Part shown: piece by piece, positions 1 to 8,955 of the stretch
Numbering within the stretch: the first letter of the stretch is position 1
Layout of the letters: every line of letters starts with the position of its first letter
Source: Lachnospiraceae bacterium
GTDB lineage: Bacteria; Bacillota_A; Clostridia; Lachnospirales; Lachnospiraceae
Length of the DNA stretch: 45,163 bases
Reading direction: 5' to 3'
NCBI GenBank assembly: GCA_028694115.1
Contig: JAQUUB010000031.1
Coordinates: 1-45,163, forward strand
Program-made: the position numbers and the translations under genes
Notes under the pieces: generated by a model
Told to the model about the DNA's origin: nothing
Databases searched by the model: none
What the model saw: the letters and a program-made list of their open reading frames with translations, nothing else

Positions 1-93
1 TTTGTTTGTGGTGAACTAATTATACACGAAAAGGGAGGTCATTGCTTTTTTAATGTAAAAAGTGATGCAAAACCAGAAAGTTCAAGGGTTTAG
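1..93 (+). CDS. 3' end of an unassigned ORF running in from the left edge
   Basis: Frame 1 is open from the first base to a TAG at 91-93; the other two plus-strand frames stop within the first 20 bases. The 30 visible residues end in KPESSRV and match no family I can name with confidence. The ORF converges on the truncated DUF815 gene, and a 6-bp inverted repeat (GGTAGT/ACTACC, 106-126) lies between them. This layout would suit the tail and terminal repeat of an insertion element, but that is inference from position only, and chance openness over 30 codons is possible. Confidence 0.25.
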   Translation, partial: FVCGELIIHEKGGHCFFNVKSDAKPESSRV

Positions 94-1124
94 ATAAAAA
101 GAGAAGGTAGTAAATTTGACACTACCTGTCTACGATTGGAAGTCGCATAAATGAGAACATTACTAGGTTTCTTTTCTAATCCACCCTCAATTACTGCCTT
201 TAAGTATTTATATTCTATTTCAAATTCTTCAAACGATAAATCATCCATATAAATAATAAACTTATAATTTCTATTTTTAATTTGCGCAATCACATCATTT
301 AGATCCTGAAACTGATGTTTATATACTTCTATAATACGCAATCCCTGATCATAATATTGATTTAGGATTCCTTTAATACTGGAAGATTTTCCAGTTCCTG
401 CATCACCGAAAAGCAAGCAATTATTTGCTTTTCTTCCCTCCACAAATGCTTCTGTATTATTGATTAATTTTTGTTTTGGGATTTCATATCCTACCAGGTC
501 TTCTAAATTTACATGTAAAATTTTCGTTATTGGTTCAATTACAACCTCTTCTGCTTCATGCTTAATGCGAAAAGCTTTATGTAAACCAAATTTGCCAACA
601 CCAAAATCATGATAAAATTCCGTCATACATTCCTTGAATTCTTCATCATTTGTAACTCCTTGAAGCTTTACTGCTAATTCGCAGATACGATCTCTGATTC
701 TTTGATTAAATGCCTTTCCTTGTTCATTGCAAGGCTCATAATCCTTTAAGATGCCAAGACAGTCAGTGGATAGCTTTTCCTCTAAGCCATCTAAATCTGC
801 TGAAAACAATTCCCTAAAAATGTTGAAATCATGAGAAGCCACTTTATTAATGCTCCCCTTTATTTTTCCAACAATTTCACACGATGTACTGAATGCATTT
901 TCATTATTAACAAGTAGGTAAGCTAAAAAGCAATGCCATACATTCCCTTCAAATCCATACTCATTTGATAGCTCTACTAATCGATGACAAACATCATAGA
1001 GAAGTGCTCTTTTATCCTCCATGTTGTAGTATTCATCCTCGGTGTGTTCTAAAAGCCAGCACATATCCTCTAAGATATCCTGGCGTTTGAAATTCTTGTA
1101 CACCATTAGTTCCTGTATTCTCAT
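90..1124 (-). pseudogene. DUF815 family AAA ATPase, C-terminally truncated
   Basis: The protein reads as a DUF815 P-loop ATPase: a helical N-terminal part (about 1-200), Walker A GDAGTGKSS at about 240-248, Walker B FIIYMDD at about 289-295, and sensor motif ATSNRR at about 327-332. Family members normally continue for roughly 80 more residues with the DRFGLTI-type segment and the AAA lid. Here the reading frame leaves the family pattern right after SNRRQ and stops 12 residues later, so the lid is missing. The start ATG at 1124 is preceded by GGAGAC. The gene lies 60 bases downstream of pheA on the same strand. It is probably inactive; the missing piece may lie beyond the window if an element interrupted it. 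Confidence 0.75.
106..126. repeat. Short inverted repeat at the DUF815 break point
   Basis: GGTAGT at 106-111 and ACTACC at 121-126 are exact inverted copies with a 9-base spacer. They sit where the DUF815 reading frame loses family similarity (just after the codons for SNRRQ, near 126-130). It could be one terminal repeat of an inserted element, or chance. Confidence 0.3.
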
Positions 1125-1184
1125 TTCTTTTTGTCTCCATTCCCGTCATTTTTTCTTCTGCATTGTCGTATTGTATTGTATCGA

Positions 1185-2312
1185 TTAATAATTCCCTAAT
1201 ATTTTCATATTTCTGGTTTCTTCCCGCAGTCCTCGCAATGCATTCCTTACCCCACTGTCATTTAAATTTCCATCAAAGTCAATGAAAAAGCGATATTCCC
1301 ATGGACGATCCTCTAATGGACGGCTCTCAATTTTATTCATATTTAAATTATTATAGATAAAATGAGATAAAATATGATATAAGGAACCACTCTGATGGGG
1401 TACTTCAAAGCAGATGCTTACTTTCTTTGCATCCTTTTTGTAAACCTTTTGATTCGTTACAATCATAAATCTCGTAGAGTTTCCACTGCTTTGATTGATT
1501 TGTTCTTTTATGATTTCAAGTCCATAACATTTTGCAGCTGTCTTACTTGCAATTGCTGCCTGCGTAAGGTCCTGATCCTCTACAATTTTCTTTGCAGCCA
1601 TTGCCGTATTCGCAAAGCTGATTTGTTGAAATTCTCTATGCGTATCCAGATATTTGGAACATTGCATCAAAGCCTGTGGATGAGAATAGACCGTCTTAAT
1701 ATCAGACTCCGTAGCTCCTTTTAAACCCATTAGGCAGTTATCAATCTTAATAATCTGTTCTGCAACAATATAATTTTCAAATTCTACTAATAAATCATAA
1801 TTTTCACTTACAATTCCCGCACTGGAATTCTCAATGGGAAGAACGGCGTAATCTGCCATCCCCTCATCAATTGCACGCATTGCATCACGAAAGGTATCTA
1901 CATGAAAGTTCTGAACCTTTTCTCCAAAATATGCAAACATTGCTGCCTGACTATAGGAGCCCTCCGTACCCTGGAATACTACTTTGGCCCGTTCCCTCTC
2001 TAAGTCCTCAATTGGAATAAAGGGAGGCTTGTTTATCCTTCCTCGTTCTGCCAGCATGCCATATTGTAATTTGCGACTCATTGACATGATTTGCTCAAAA
2101 AGTTCTTCTATTCCATGACTATTAAATTCATTATGAGTGAGCGCTTTTACATTTGCAATTTTCTCTTTTTCTCTCGATGGATCTAATACATTTTTACCAG
2201 ATTCAATTTTATATTCTGCTACCTCTTTACAAATATCCATTCTTTCTTCGTAAAGCTTTACAATTTCTTCATCAATGACATCCAATTTATTTCTACATTC
2301 CTGTAAATCCAT
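1185..2312 (-). CDS. pheA: Bifunctional chorismate mutase / prephenate dehydratase (P-protein)
   Basis: This cytoplasmic enzyme converts chorismate to prephenate and then to phenylpyruvate, the committed branch to phenylalanine. Residues 1-90 form the AroQ-type chorismate mutase helix bundle (LDVIDEEIVKLYEERM). Residues 110-288 are the prephenate dehydratase domain, starting VVFQGTEGSYSQAA and including PIENSSAG at 159-166 and the catalytic STRF at 279-282. Residues 297-370 are the ACT regulatory domain with GSLYHIL and ESRP (329-332), the phenylalanine-binding signature, so feedback inhibition by Phe is expected. Length (375) is normal. The ATG at 2312 has an AGGAGC/AAGGA ribosome site. A TTGCTT-N17-TAAAAT promoter lies upstream, divergent from the DUF5050 gene. 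Confidence 0.95.
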   Translation of the reverse strand: MDLQECRNKLDVIDEEIVKLYEERMDICKEVAEYKIESGKNVLDPSREKEKIANVKALTHNEFNSHGIEELFEQIMSMSRKLQYGMLAERGRINKPPFIPIEDLERERAKVVFQGTEGSYSQAAMFAYFGEKVQNFHVDTFRDAMRAIDEGMADYAVLPIENSSAGIVSENYDLLVEFENYIVAEQIIKIDNCLMGLKGATESDIKTVYSHPQALMQCSKYLDTHREFQQISFANTAMAAKKIVEDQDLTQAAIASKTAAKCYGLEIIKEQINQSSGNSTRFMIVTNQKVYKKDAKKVSICFEVPHQSGSLYHILSHFIYNNLNMNKIESRPLEDRPWEYRFFIDFDGNLNDSGVRNALRGLREETRNMKILGNY

Positions 2313-2354
2313 TCCTTAGCTCCTGTCTACTCTTTGTTCATTTTGTATTTAAAT

Positions 2355-2383
2355 ATTTTATTACATTCTTTCGTAATAAGCAA
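2355..2383 (-). promoter_or_regulatory. Probable sigma-A promoter of pheA
   Basis: Read on the minus strand, TTGCTT (2383-2378) and TAAAAT (2360-2355) are separated by 17 bases, about 40 bases upstream of the pheA start. It is divergent from the promoter at 2393-2421. Confidence 0.55.
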
Positions 2384-2392
2384 CTTATTTGC

Positions 2393-2421
2393 TTGAAAAT
2401 ACACCTTACATCTCCTATAAT
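2393..2421 (+). promoter_or_regulatory. Probable sigma-A promoter of the DUF5050 gene
   Basis: TTGAAA (2393-2398) and TATAAT (2416-2421) with an exact 17-base spacer. The predicted transcript would have a leader of about 75 bases before the ATG at 2504. Confidence 0.7.
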
Positions 2422-2503
2422 ATTCCTATAATAAATATATAAAAATGTGCAGACGATAAGATACTTGAACAGTGTAAATAGAATCCGCAGGAATGGAGTT
2501 AAA

Positions 2504-3514
2504 ATGAGTAAAAAAGCAACAATATTGATTTTTATAGTATTTCTTCTACTAGTTGGGGGCTCCTTCTTATCTTTCTATATGGGAAGAGTAAAATATAATG
2601 ATGCAGATGCTACAGGCAATACAGCGGGTAACCTTTATAATAAAGGATTATTCTGTGAAGATGAAGGGCTTGTGTATTTCAGCAATCCCTATGATGGAAA
2701 CGCTCTTTATTCCATGACCCCTGATGAAACTGATTTTAAAAAAATACTTGATTATCATGTTACCTACATCAATAGTGCAGGCTCTTATCTTTATTATTAT
2801 CAAGATTCCAGCCGTGCAAGTGCGAACCTTGGTTTTGCTGGACGTATGGTCGGCATTTACCGGGCAAAAAAATCAGGCAGACAAATTACCTGCCTAACAA
2901 GAGACCCTTCCTGTACCATCTCGCTGGCCGGGAACTATCTCTATTATGAGCACTACGGAGATACCGATGCTGTCACCCTTTATAAAACAAAAATTGATAA
3001 AAAAGAGAATCTTCAGATAGCCGACTATATTATCGATCCATCCTCTGTGAAAGATGGCTGCATTTTTTTTGCTGGAACAAAGAATGACCATTATCTTTAC
3101 ATGCTTGATACCGCAACAGAAGAGATTTCTACTATTTATGAAGGAGCTGTTTGGAATCCTACTGCTGATGGCGATTATGTTTACTATATGAATGTGCAAG
3201 ACGACTACAAATTATATCGCTATTGTCTTTCATCTGGTGAAGATATCAAGTTAACAGATGACCGCATTGATACTTATAATTTAGCTGGGGAATATATTTA
3301 TTATCAGAAAAACAGCACGACTGAGCCTGCTCTCAAAAGAATGCGTACAGATGGCACAGAGCCAGAAATTGTTATGAATGGAAACTTTGAGCATATTAAT
3401 GCAACATCTAAATATGTTTACTTTAGTGAATTTAATGTTCCCGCACCAGTTTATAAAACACCTGTTTCAGGAGCAATTGATGTACAGGCGTTTGATGCAC
3501 CTGTACTGGAATAA
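2504..3514 (+). CDS. Membrane-anchored DUF5050 (beta-propeller-like) protein
   Basis: After a short basic start the protein has one hydrophobic anchor (ATILIFIVFLLLVGGSFLSF), then an extracytoplasmic region of repeats with the pattern Y.Y......LY....DG, as in DUF5050 proteins of Clostridia, which are thought to fold as propellers. Substrate and partner are unknown. The ATG at 2504 is chosen because GGAG sits 5 bases upstream; the same frame is open back to a GTG at 2447 that lacks a good ribosome site. A strong promoter precedes it. Its 3' end is partly duplicated at 4675-4800 (see findings). It ends 3 bases from the convergent secreted-protein gene, leaving no room for a separate terminator. 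Confidence 0.8.
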   Translation: MSKKATILIFIVFLLLVGGSFLSFYMGRVKYNDADATGNTAGNLYNKGLFCEDEGLVYFSNPYDGNALYSMTPDETDFKKILDYHVTYINSAGSYLYYYQDSSRASANLGFAGRMVGIYRAKKSGRQITCLTRDPSCTISLAGNYLYYEHYGDTDAVTLYKTKIDKKENLQIADYIIDPSSVKDGCIFFAGTKNDHYLYMLDTATEEISTIYEGAVWNPTADGDYVYYMNVQDDYKLYRYCLSSGEDIKLTDDRIDTYNLAGEYIYYQKNSTTEPALKRMRTDGTEPEIVMNGNFEHINATSKYVYFSEFNVPAPVYKTPVSGAIDVQAFDAPVLE

Positions 3515-3517
3515 TTA

Positions 3518-4591
3518 TTAGGATCCTAAATAAATTCCCATTCTAACTACATATCGCCCACTAAATGAATACTGCAAGTTTACTAATGCCACCCTCTGTA
3601 CGAAACCTGAACATTCATATACAAAGGGTTGTATGGCAGATACAAATACTCCCATAAGTGAAATGCTACTGAATATAGCACTTATAAACGTAGTTGCTAT
3701 GATTTTGACGATTTCATCTGTAACATTTTTATCGTAGTTTTCATAAAAATCTAATACCGACAATTGACTTTTAACGTATGCTAATGTACCATCTATTAAT
3801 TCAGTATCGCTTGTTGCTGTCGGATGGTGCTCAACTATATAATTTTTTATAAGAGGTGTAACCTTATTTAATGCCAATGCGGTATTGTATCCATCAACAG
3901 CTTCCATTGTCACTGCATTAACCCCTTGACTAATTGTTTGATTGACTGTATTTATGGCTGTTAAGGACCCAGGATAATCAAAATCCGAATATAATGCACT
4001 TCCAAAAGATGAAACACTATTTGCCCAATTTGAAAGATGTGTACTTCCCATAAACTGCTTATATGCTCTTATATCCCTATTTGAAATAATATCTGGAAAA
4101 TCATTCTCCGTTGGTGCTCTTCTCGGTCCATCAATATAATGTGACATATATAAATACGTTAAGTAGCTTCCAAAGTCATCTTCATCTGATTTATCTCCTT
4201 CATAATAGATTGAATCAAAGTATTGTAGTGCTACTCCATAAATATTCTCCATACGTTCTATTTGTATTATATCTGCAGTTTTTTTAGAACCGTGCTCATT
4301 TTGTTCTATAGCAAAATTTCCATTATAAACTATAGTATGTGCATATGTTTGTTGGTAAAATGCATCTTCTCGTGGTGAAAGTTCGAACAAATCACTAATA
4401 TCTTTTTGTGATAACCCTAGATTTTCCAACTGTACAACAATACTTTCCATCCCATCACACAAGACACCTAACTGTTGCTGACTCACTGATGAAGTATTTG
4501 ATGCAAATGCAGTAAATGATTGTGATGCAACTAAACAGGTTGTTACAACTAATGCAACTAACATCCTAATAAGTCTTTTTTTTCTAGCCAA
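3518..4591 (-). CDS. Secreted protein of unknown function
   Basis: The 357-residue product starts with a clear signal peptide: basic MARKKRLIRM, a hydrophobic stretch, and a probable cleavage site after FTAFA near residue 30. The mature part is mostly helical in appearance, with no catalytic motif I recognise. Near the C-terminus (about 297-326) a second hydrophobic segment (IIATTFISAIFSSISLMGVF) could span the membrane or insert in one. AGGGAGG-type sequence lies upstream of the ATG. The gene is flanked on both sides by copies of the DUF5050 3' end in the same orientation, suggesting it arrived by recombination. No function is proposed. Confidence 0.7.
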   Translation of the reverse strand: MARKKRLIRMLVALVVTTCLVASQSFTAFASNTSSVSQQQLGVLCDGMESIVVQLENLGLSQKDISDLFELSPREDAFYQQTYAHTIVYNGNFAIEQNEHGSKKTADIIQIERMENIYGVALQYFDSIYYEGDKSDEDDFGSYLTYLYMSHYIDGPRRAPTENDFPDIISNRDIRAYKQFMGSTHLSNWANSVSSFGSALYSDFDYPGSLTAINTVNQTISQGVNAVTMEAVDGYNTALALNKVTPLIKNYIVEHHPTATSDTELIDGTLAYVKSQLSVLDFYENYDKNVTDEIVKIIATTFISAIFSSISLMGVFVSAIQPFVYECSGFVQRVALVNLQYSFSGRYVVRMGIYLGS

Positions 4592-4674
4592 AATTTTATC
4601 CTCCCTATAATGAGAATATTACCATTTTTTTACATTTATATCAACAGTATACTTACCTATTTAATAGCATTTTA

Positions 4675-4801
4675 CGTACAGATGGTACAGAGCCAGAAAT
4701 TGTTATGAATGGAATTTTTGAGCCTATTAATGCAACTTCAAAATATGGTTACATTAATACGTACACTGCTCTTTCACCAGTCTATAATACATCTCTTTCA
4801 T
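4675..4801 (+). pseudogene. Remnant of a second DUF5050 gene 3' end
   Basis: Bases 4675-4752 match 3344-3421 in the DUF5050 gene at 71 of 78 positions without gaps (constant offset 1331). They translate in frame to RTDGTEPEIVMNG...INATSKYGY. The alignment continues gap-free at about 65 percent identity (32 of 49) to 4801, giving SPVYNTS against APVYKTP in the intact gene. This last part lies antisense to the C-terminal codons of folBK. No start or upstream part of this copy is left. Confidence 0.75.
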
Positions 4802-5587
4802 CGTCTTCCCATTTATGGGATGTCTTTTATTGGGTGCAATCTGACTCATAGGCTGTAATACAAAATTCCTATTCGCCATATCCACATGAGGGATTGTCAA
4901 CTCCTCTGTCTCTATTACTTCATCACCAAATAACAGAATATCAAGATCCAGTGTACGTGGCCCCCAATGGATTTCTCGTTTGCGCTCAGCATTTTGCTCG
5001 ATTGCGTGGAGTACCTCTAATAATTCATCTGGTGCATATACCGTTTCTATCTCGATGGCTCCATTTAAAAAATCTTCCTGCTCTGTGTATCCATAGGGTT
5101 TTGTCTTTATATAGTCAGATACCTTATTCACACGAATTTCTGCATTTTCACTTAGTTCCTTGATTGCCTGATTTAAGTACTGTTCTTTATCTCCAATATT
5201 CGACCCAATTGCAATAAATACCTGATGCCATCCTCTTTCAATCTCAACAGAAACTGTTTCTAACGGCAGTCCAATGGGTGCCCATGGCTTCTTGATTTCC
5301 ATTTGAATCTTCTTTACAGTAGGAAAATGTAATAAGACCTCTCTGGCCGTATGCTCTGCCACAGACTCAATTAATTGAAAGGTATTGCTTTTCATATACT
5401 GCGTAATCAAATGACAGACCTCACCATAGTGGGCAGACTTTTCAAGATGATCCGTCATTCCAGCTGCTCTGGTGTCAGTGTACAGAATTACAGAAACCAA
5501 AAACTTTTGCCCTAGTACCGTCTCTTCTTTGAAAACGCCATGATTTCCAAACACCTCTAGATTTTCGATTTTGATTTTATCCAACAT
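4754..5587 (-). CDS. folBK: Bifunctional dihydroneopterin aldolase / HPPK (FolB-FolK fusion)
   Basis: It catalyses two consecutive folate steps: cleavage of dihydroneopterin to 6-hydroxymethyl-dihydropterin, then its pyrophosphorylation. Residues 1-120 are FolB (LEVFGNHGVFKEE near the N-terminus, IESVAEHTAREVL). Residues 122-275 are HPPK with IAIGSNIGD at 125-133 and the catalytic, metal-binding GPRTLDLDIL at 209-218. The fusion is common in Clostridia. AGAGGATAT precedes the ATG at 5587. It is the last gene of the fol operon. Its final codons overlap, antisense, the DUF5050 remnant, so the last 15 or so residues may be altered relative to relatives. Confidence 0.95.
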   Translation of the reverse strand: MLDKIKIENLEVFGNHGVFKEETVLGQKFLVSVILYTDTRAAGMTDHLEKSAHYGEVCHLITQYMKSNTFQLIESVAEHTAREVLLHFPTVKKIQMEIKKPWAPIGLPLETVSVEIERGWHQVFIAIGSNIGDKEQYLNQAIKELSENAEIRVNKVSDYIKTKPYGYTEQEDFLNGAIEIETVYAPDELLEVLHAIEQNAERKREIHWGPRTLDLDILLFGDEVIETEELTIPHVDMANRNFVLQPMSQIAPNKRHPINGKTMKEMYYRLVKEQCTY

Positions 5588-5663
5588 AATATCCTCTTCT
5601 CATAAATTTATTTAATCATGAATTAATATTGTTTTTTTGTAGATTTCTAGTATTTTGACTCCT

Positions 5664-5705
5664 ACAGAAGCAATCTTACATTCCTTGATGTAGGATTGCT
5701 TCTGT
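5664..5705 (-). repeat. Strong hairpin at the folP stop codon
   Basis: A 12-base perfect inverted repeat (ACAGAAGCAATC at 5664-5675 against GATTGCTTCTGT at 5694-5705), with further pairing TTACAT/ATGTAG inside. It covers the folP stop at 5676-5678. No T-run follows on the minus strand, so a simple intrinsic terminator is unlikely; RNA processing or partial attenuation before folBK fits better. Confidence 0.6.
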
Positions 5706-6488
5706 CATTCGGATTGCTCTTACATTTTCTTTTACATCATGAACTCTCACAAATGCAAATCCCTGCATCACTGCCCATACACTCGTGGCAATGGTACCTT
5801 CTACCCGCTCCGTTACTGGCAGGTCAAGTGTCAGTCCAATCACAGATTTTCTGGATGTACCTAACAGGATGGGATAATCAGCAGGCATACAGTCTTTGAT
5901 TTTTTTCATAACAAGTAAATTCTGCTCATAAGATTTTGCAAAGCCTACCCCTGGGTCTAAGATAATCTTATCTTTTCTAATTCCCGCTCGTTCTGCAATA
6001 AAGAGGGTTTCCTCCATATCCTGACAGACCTCCTTGCAAAAGTCTTGATACTCCGCTTCTTTACGATTATGCATCAAACAGCAGGGTACCTGACTCCGTG
6101 CAATTACCTCTGCCATTTTATTATCATATTTAAGTCCCCAGATATCATTTACAAGATCTGCTCCTGATTGAATGGCTGCTTCTGCTACCTCGCCCTTGTA
6201 AGTATCTATCGAAATTGTTATATTAAATCTTGACTTAATTTTATCAATCATGGGACAGACGCGTTCCATTTCTTCCTTTGAGTCAATCAGAGTGAACCCT
6301 GGTCTCGTTGATTCTCCTCCAATATCAATCACATCAGCTCCCTCAGTAATCATTCTTTCTGTATGAAAAAGAGCACTGTCCATGGTATTATGCGTGCCCC
6401 CGTCGGAAAAGGAATCTGGCGTCACATTCAAGATTCCCATAACATATGTTTTTTTATTTAATTCAAACTCCCGGTTTCCAATAATCAT
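5676..6488 (-). CDS. folP: Dihydropteroate synthase
   Basis: It condenses hydroxymethyl-dihydropterin pyrophosphate with p-aminobenzoate to dihydropteroate, the sulfonamide target step. TIM-barrel signatures are complete: GILNVTPDSFSDGG (about 19-32), DIGGESTRPG (about 56-65), DPGVGFAKS and GTSRKS. The ATG at 6488 overlaps the upstream HD gene stop (TGATG), so translation is likely coupled; an in-frame TTG directly before it at 6491 is a possible alternative. Length, about 270 residues, is typical. A strong hairpin covers its stop codon and separates it from folBK. Confidence 0.95.
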   Translation of the reverse strand: MIIGNREFELNKKTYVMGILNVTPDSFSDGGTHNTMDSALFHTERMITEGADVIDIGGESTRPGFTLIDSKEEMERVCPMIDKIKSRFNITISIDTYKGEVAEAAIQSGADLVNDIWGLKYDNKMAEVIARSQVPCCLMHNRKEAEYQDFCKEVCQDMEETLFIAERAGIRKDKIILDPGVGFAKSYEQNLLVMKKIKDCMPADYPILLGTSRKSVIGLTLDLPVTERVEGTIATSVWAVMQGFAFVRVHDVKENVRAIRMTEAILHQGM

Positions 6489-6970
6489 CAATATACAACC
6501 TTTCTATTCTTCTTCCCATCCTTCCAGTCACAAAGCTTCTCACTTTCACACCAAAAACATTCTCTTGAAAGCTTATCTGCACGGTAAAGGATTCCACTTA
6601 GATTCTTTTCCTTTGCAATCTCTTCCGTTCTATGATTGCGGATTGCATCGATGATCTGTATGATTTCATTGTCGGAAAATCCTGTTCTTTTTAAAATATC
6701 AGGTGCTATTTTACTACTTGCAATTTCATGAGGGATTTTCTCAAGGTATTGTACATCTCTTCCTACATCATGTAATAGCCCGGCCGCATAAATCACTTCC
6801 TGCGGAATAGAAAGCTCCTCCTGTAGATTTAGAATCATGGCAATCCTTGCAACATTTAAGAAATGTACCATATCGTGTTTACAAAAGATACGATCCTTTT
6901 CCAGCTTCTTAATGCGTTTACAGTGCTCTCTATATTCATAATCCTCTAAAATCAAATTCACCCGTTCCAT
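6488..6970 (-). CDS. HD-domain phosphohydrolase within the folate operon
   Basis: This 160-residue HD-superfamily protein has HDMVHFLNVARIA followed by the HD dyad in LLHDVGR (about 67-73) and a later RNHRTEE helix, the pattern of metal-dependent phosphohydrolases. Its ATG directly follows the folE stop (TAGATG), and its own stop overlaps the folP start, so it is embedded in the pathway. Substrate is not evident from sequence. Because no Nudix FolQ-type gene is seen, removal of phosphates from dihydroneopterin triphosphate is an attractive but unproven role. General nucleotide hydrolysis is the alternative. Confidence 0.8.
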   Translation of the reverse strand: MERVNLILEDYEYREHCKRIKKLEKDRIFCKHDMVHFLNVARIAMILNLQEELSIPQEVIYAAGLLHDVGRDVQYLEKIPHEIASSKIAPDILKRTGFSDNEIIQIIDAIRNHRTEEIAKEKNLSGILYRADKLSRECFWCESEKLCDWKDGKKNRKVVY

Positions 6971-7525
6971 CTATCTCACCATTTGGAAAAAAGTATTCTT
7001 TAAGCTGTTATTTTCTTCAAATTCGCCTCTTGTAACAATCGTTACAGTTGCGCTTCCTGGTTTTTTAACTCCACGCATGGTCATACACATATGTTCTGCT
7101 TCCATCATGACCATTGCTCCCTTCGCATCCAGATGTTCCATAATAGCATCTGCAATCTGCGCCGTTAGTTGTTCCTGAATCTGTGGTCTTCTTGCATAAA
7201 CTTCAACGGTTCTTGCGAGCTTACTAAGCCCGACTACTTTTCCATTCGGAATATATGCCACATGGCACTTTCCATAAAAGGGCATTAAATGATGTTCACA
7301 TGTGGAGTAAAAGGTAATATCCTTTTCCACAATCATTTTATTATCCTTTGCATGAAAGGTCTTATTAAGGTGAACACCAGCATCCTCATAAAGTCCGCCG
7401 AAGATTTCTTCATACATTCTACCAATTCTCTCCGGAGTATCCAGTAACCCTTCTCGATGAATGTCTTCGCCGATTCCTTCTAGAATCAGTCTGACTCCTT
7501 CTTCTATCTTATTTTTGTCTACCAT
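6971..7525 (-). CDS. folE: GTP cyclohydrolase I
   Basis: This is the first enzyme of tetrahydrofolate synthesis, converting GTP to dihydroneopterin triphosphate. The family signatures are present: [10 protein letters not shown] (zinc Cys and His), [20 protein letters not shown], and [15 protein letters not shown] with the second zinc Cys. Length of 184 residues is typical. I chose the ATG at 7525 because GAGGAG lies 8 bases upstream; a GTG at 7534 in the same frame has no room for a ribosome site. It overlaps the end of folC by 17 bases and abuts the HD gene, consistent with one transcript. Confidence 0.95.
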   Translation of the reverse strand: MVDKNKIEEGVRLILEGIGEDIHREGLLDTPERIGRMYEEIFGGLYEDAGVHLNKTFHAKDNKMIVEKDITFYSTCEHHLMPFYGKCHVAYIPNGKVVGLSKLARTVEVYARRPQIQEQLTAQIADAIMEHLDAKGAMVMMEAEHMCMTMRGVKKPGSATVTIVTRGEFEENNSLKNTFFQMVR

Positions 7526-8840
7526 GTGAGTCACTCCTCATTTGATTTCTGTTTGTTACAATTGTAGTTATTTCCCCTAGGTATGACAAGGATCCAAATG
7601 CAATAATAAGATCCCGTTTTTCGGCTAACAGAAAGCTCATTTCCACAGCCTCCTGCAAACTATCTGCACATGTTACATTTTTATTGACGCGTTTTACTGC
7701 CTGTGCCAGATCATATGCTGGCAGGGCTCTGCTATTATTCGGCGTTGTCACCGTGATAATATGAGATGCGAAAGACGCAGTTAAATCAATAATTTTATCA
7801 TACTCCTTGTCACTTAACACTCCCATTATATAGATGATTTTACGATTTGTAAAATACTGTTCGATAGAATTGCTTAATTCCCTGGCAGCTGCCTCATTAT
7901 GTGCTCCATCAATTAAAAAAAGCGGTTTGTCTGAAATCTTTGATAAACGACCAAACCATGAAGTCTTATTCAGTCCACAAAAAATCTGCTCTTTTGTAAT
8001 TGGAAAACCACTTTCATTTAGAACTTCTGCTGCCTCAATTGCTAAAATACTGTTTTCTATTTGAAAGGTACCAGCTAAAGAAATTGTTACCTTTTTATAA
8101 TTCCCATGCACAGAATGATAATCATAAGACTGTGTTGGAAATCCATATACAATCTTGCTTGCTCTCTCAGCATTTGCAATAGTAAGTGAACACCCTCTTT
8201 CCTTTGCACTTCGTACAATGACATCCATAGCCTCTTTTGGCTGCTTCGCAGACACGACAGGACAACGATTTTTTATGATTCCTGCCTTTTTCTCTGCAAT
8301 CTCTGTTAATGTCTTACCTAAAATCCACATATGATCCATGGAAATGGGCGTAATGATACTTAGTACCGTTGTCTCAATCAGATTCGTTGCATCGAGAGTC
8401 CCACCCAGCCCTGTCTCAAGTACCACAATGTCACACTTCTGGTCTAAAAAAAACAAAAAGGAAAGAGCCGTTTCGATTTCAAAAGTAGTCGGATGTGAAA
8501 ATCCGTCTGCTACCATTTCCTCACAGGCCTGCTTTACACACCCCATCAGCTGAGATAGCTTCCTTTTACTAATCGGTCTTTCATTCACCTGCATTTTTTC
8601 TTCATAAGAAAATACGGTTGGTGATAAATATCTTCCTACGTGGTAACCTGCTTCCTTTATAATTGTAGAAAGATATGCAAGCGTAGATCCTTTTCCATTT
8701 GTTCCAGCAATATGAACAAATTTCAATTCATTTTGTGGATTTTTGAGTCGCCTGCAAAGTTCTCTGATTCCAGCAAGACCCAGAACACTGCCATATTGAT
8801 TTGTTTCTTCTATAAAATCTCTTGCTTCTTGATAATTCAA
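7509..8840 (-). CDS. folC: Folylpolyglutamate synthase / dihydrofolate synthase
   Basis: It adds glutamate to dihydropteroate and folates in an ATP-dependent, Mur-ligase-like reaction. The P-loop [11 protein letters not shown] is at about 43-53, followed by [14 protein letters not shown] and, in the C-terminal domain, [12 protein letters not shown]. At 443 residues it is full length. The start at 8840 is a TTG with GGTGAG a few bases upstream; no in-frame ATG lies near. The weak start may limit output of the operon's first gene. Order in the operon is folC-folE-HD-folP-folBK. Confidence 0.93.
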   Translation of the reverse strand: MNYQEARDFIEETNQYGSVLGLAGIRELCRRLKNPQNELKFVHIAGTNGKGSTLAYLSTIIKEAGYHVGRYLSPTVFSYEEKMQVNERPISKRKLSQLMGCVKQACEEMVADGFSHPTTFEIETALSFLFFLDQKCDIVVLETGLGGTLDATNLIETTVLSIITPISMDHMWILGKTLTEIAEKKAGIIKNRCPVVSAKQPKEAMDVIVRSAKERGCSLTIANAERASKIVYGFPTQSYDYHSVHGNYKKVTISLAGTFQIENSILAIEAAEVLNESGFPITKEQIFCGLNKTSWFGRLSKISDKPLFLIDGAHNEAAARELSNSIEQYFTNRKIIYIMGVLSDKEYDKIIDLTASFASHIITVTTPNNSRALPAYDLAQAVKRVNKNVTCADSLQEAVEMSFLLAEKRDLIIAFGSLSYLGEITTIVTNRNQMRSDSHGRQK

Positions 8841-8955
8841 TCTTACTCACCATACTTCCTTACATGCCGCTCCAGTGGCACAAGCACATTTTCTATTTGC
8901 AAGTGTACCACAAAAAGAATACATAAAAAATACCTCGGGAGGAAATACTTTTGTT

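Noticed and set aside
5676..5705. folP hairpin as an intrinsic terminator
   Set aside because: No T-run follows on the transcribed strand and folBK lies downstream in the same pathway.
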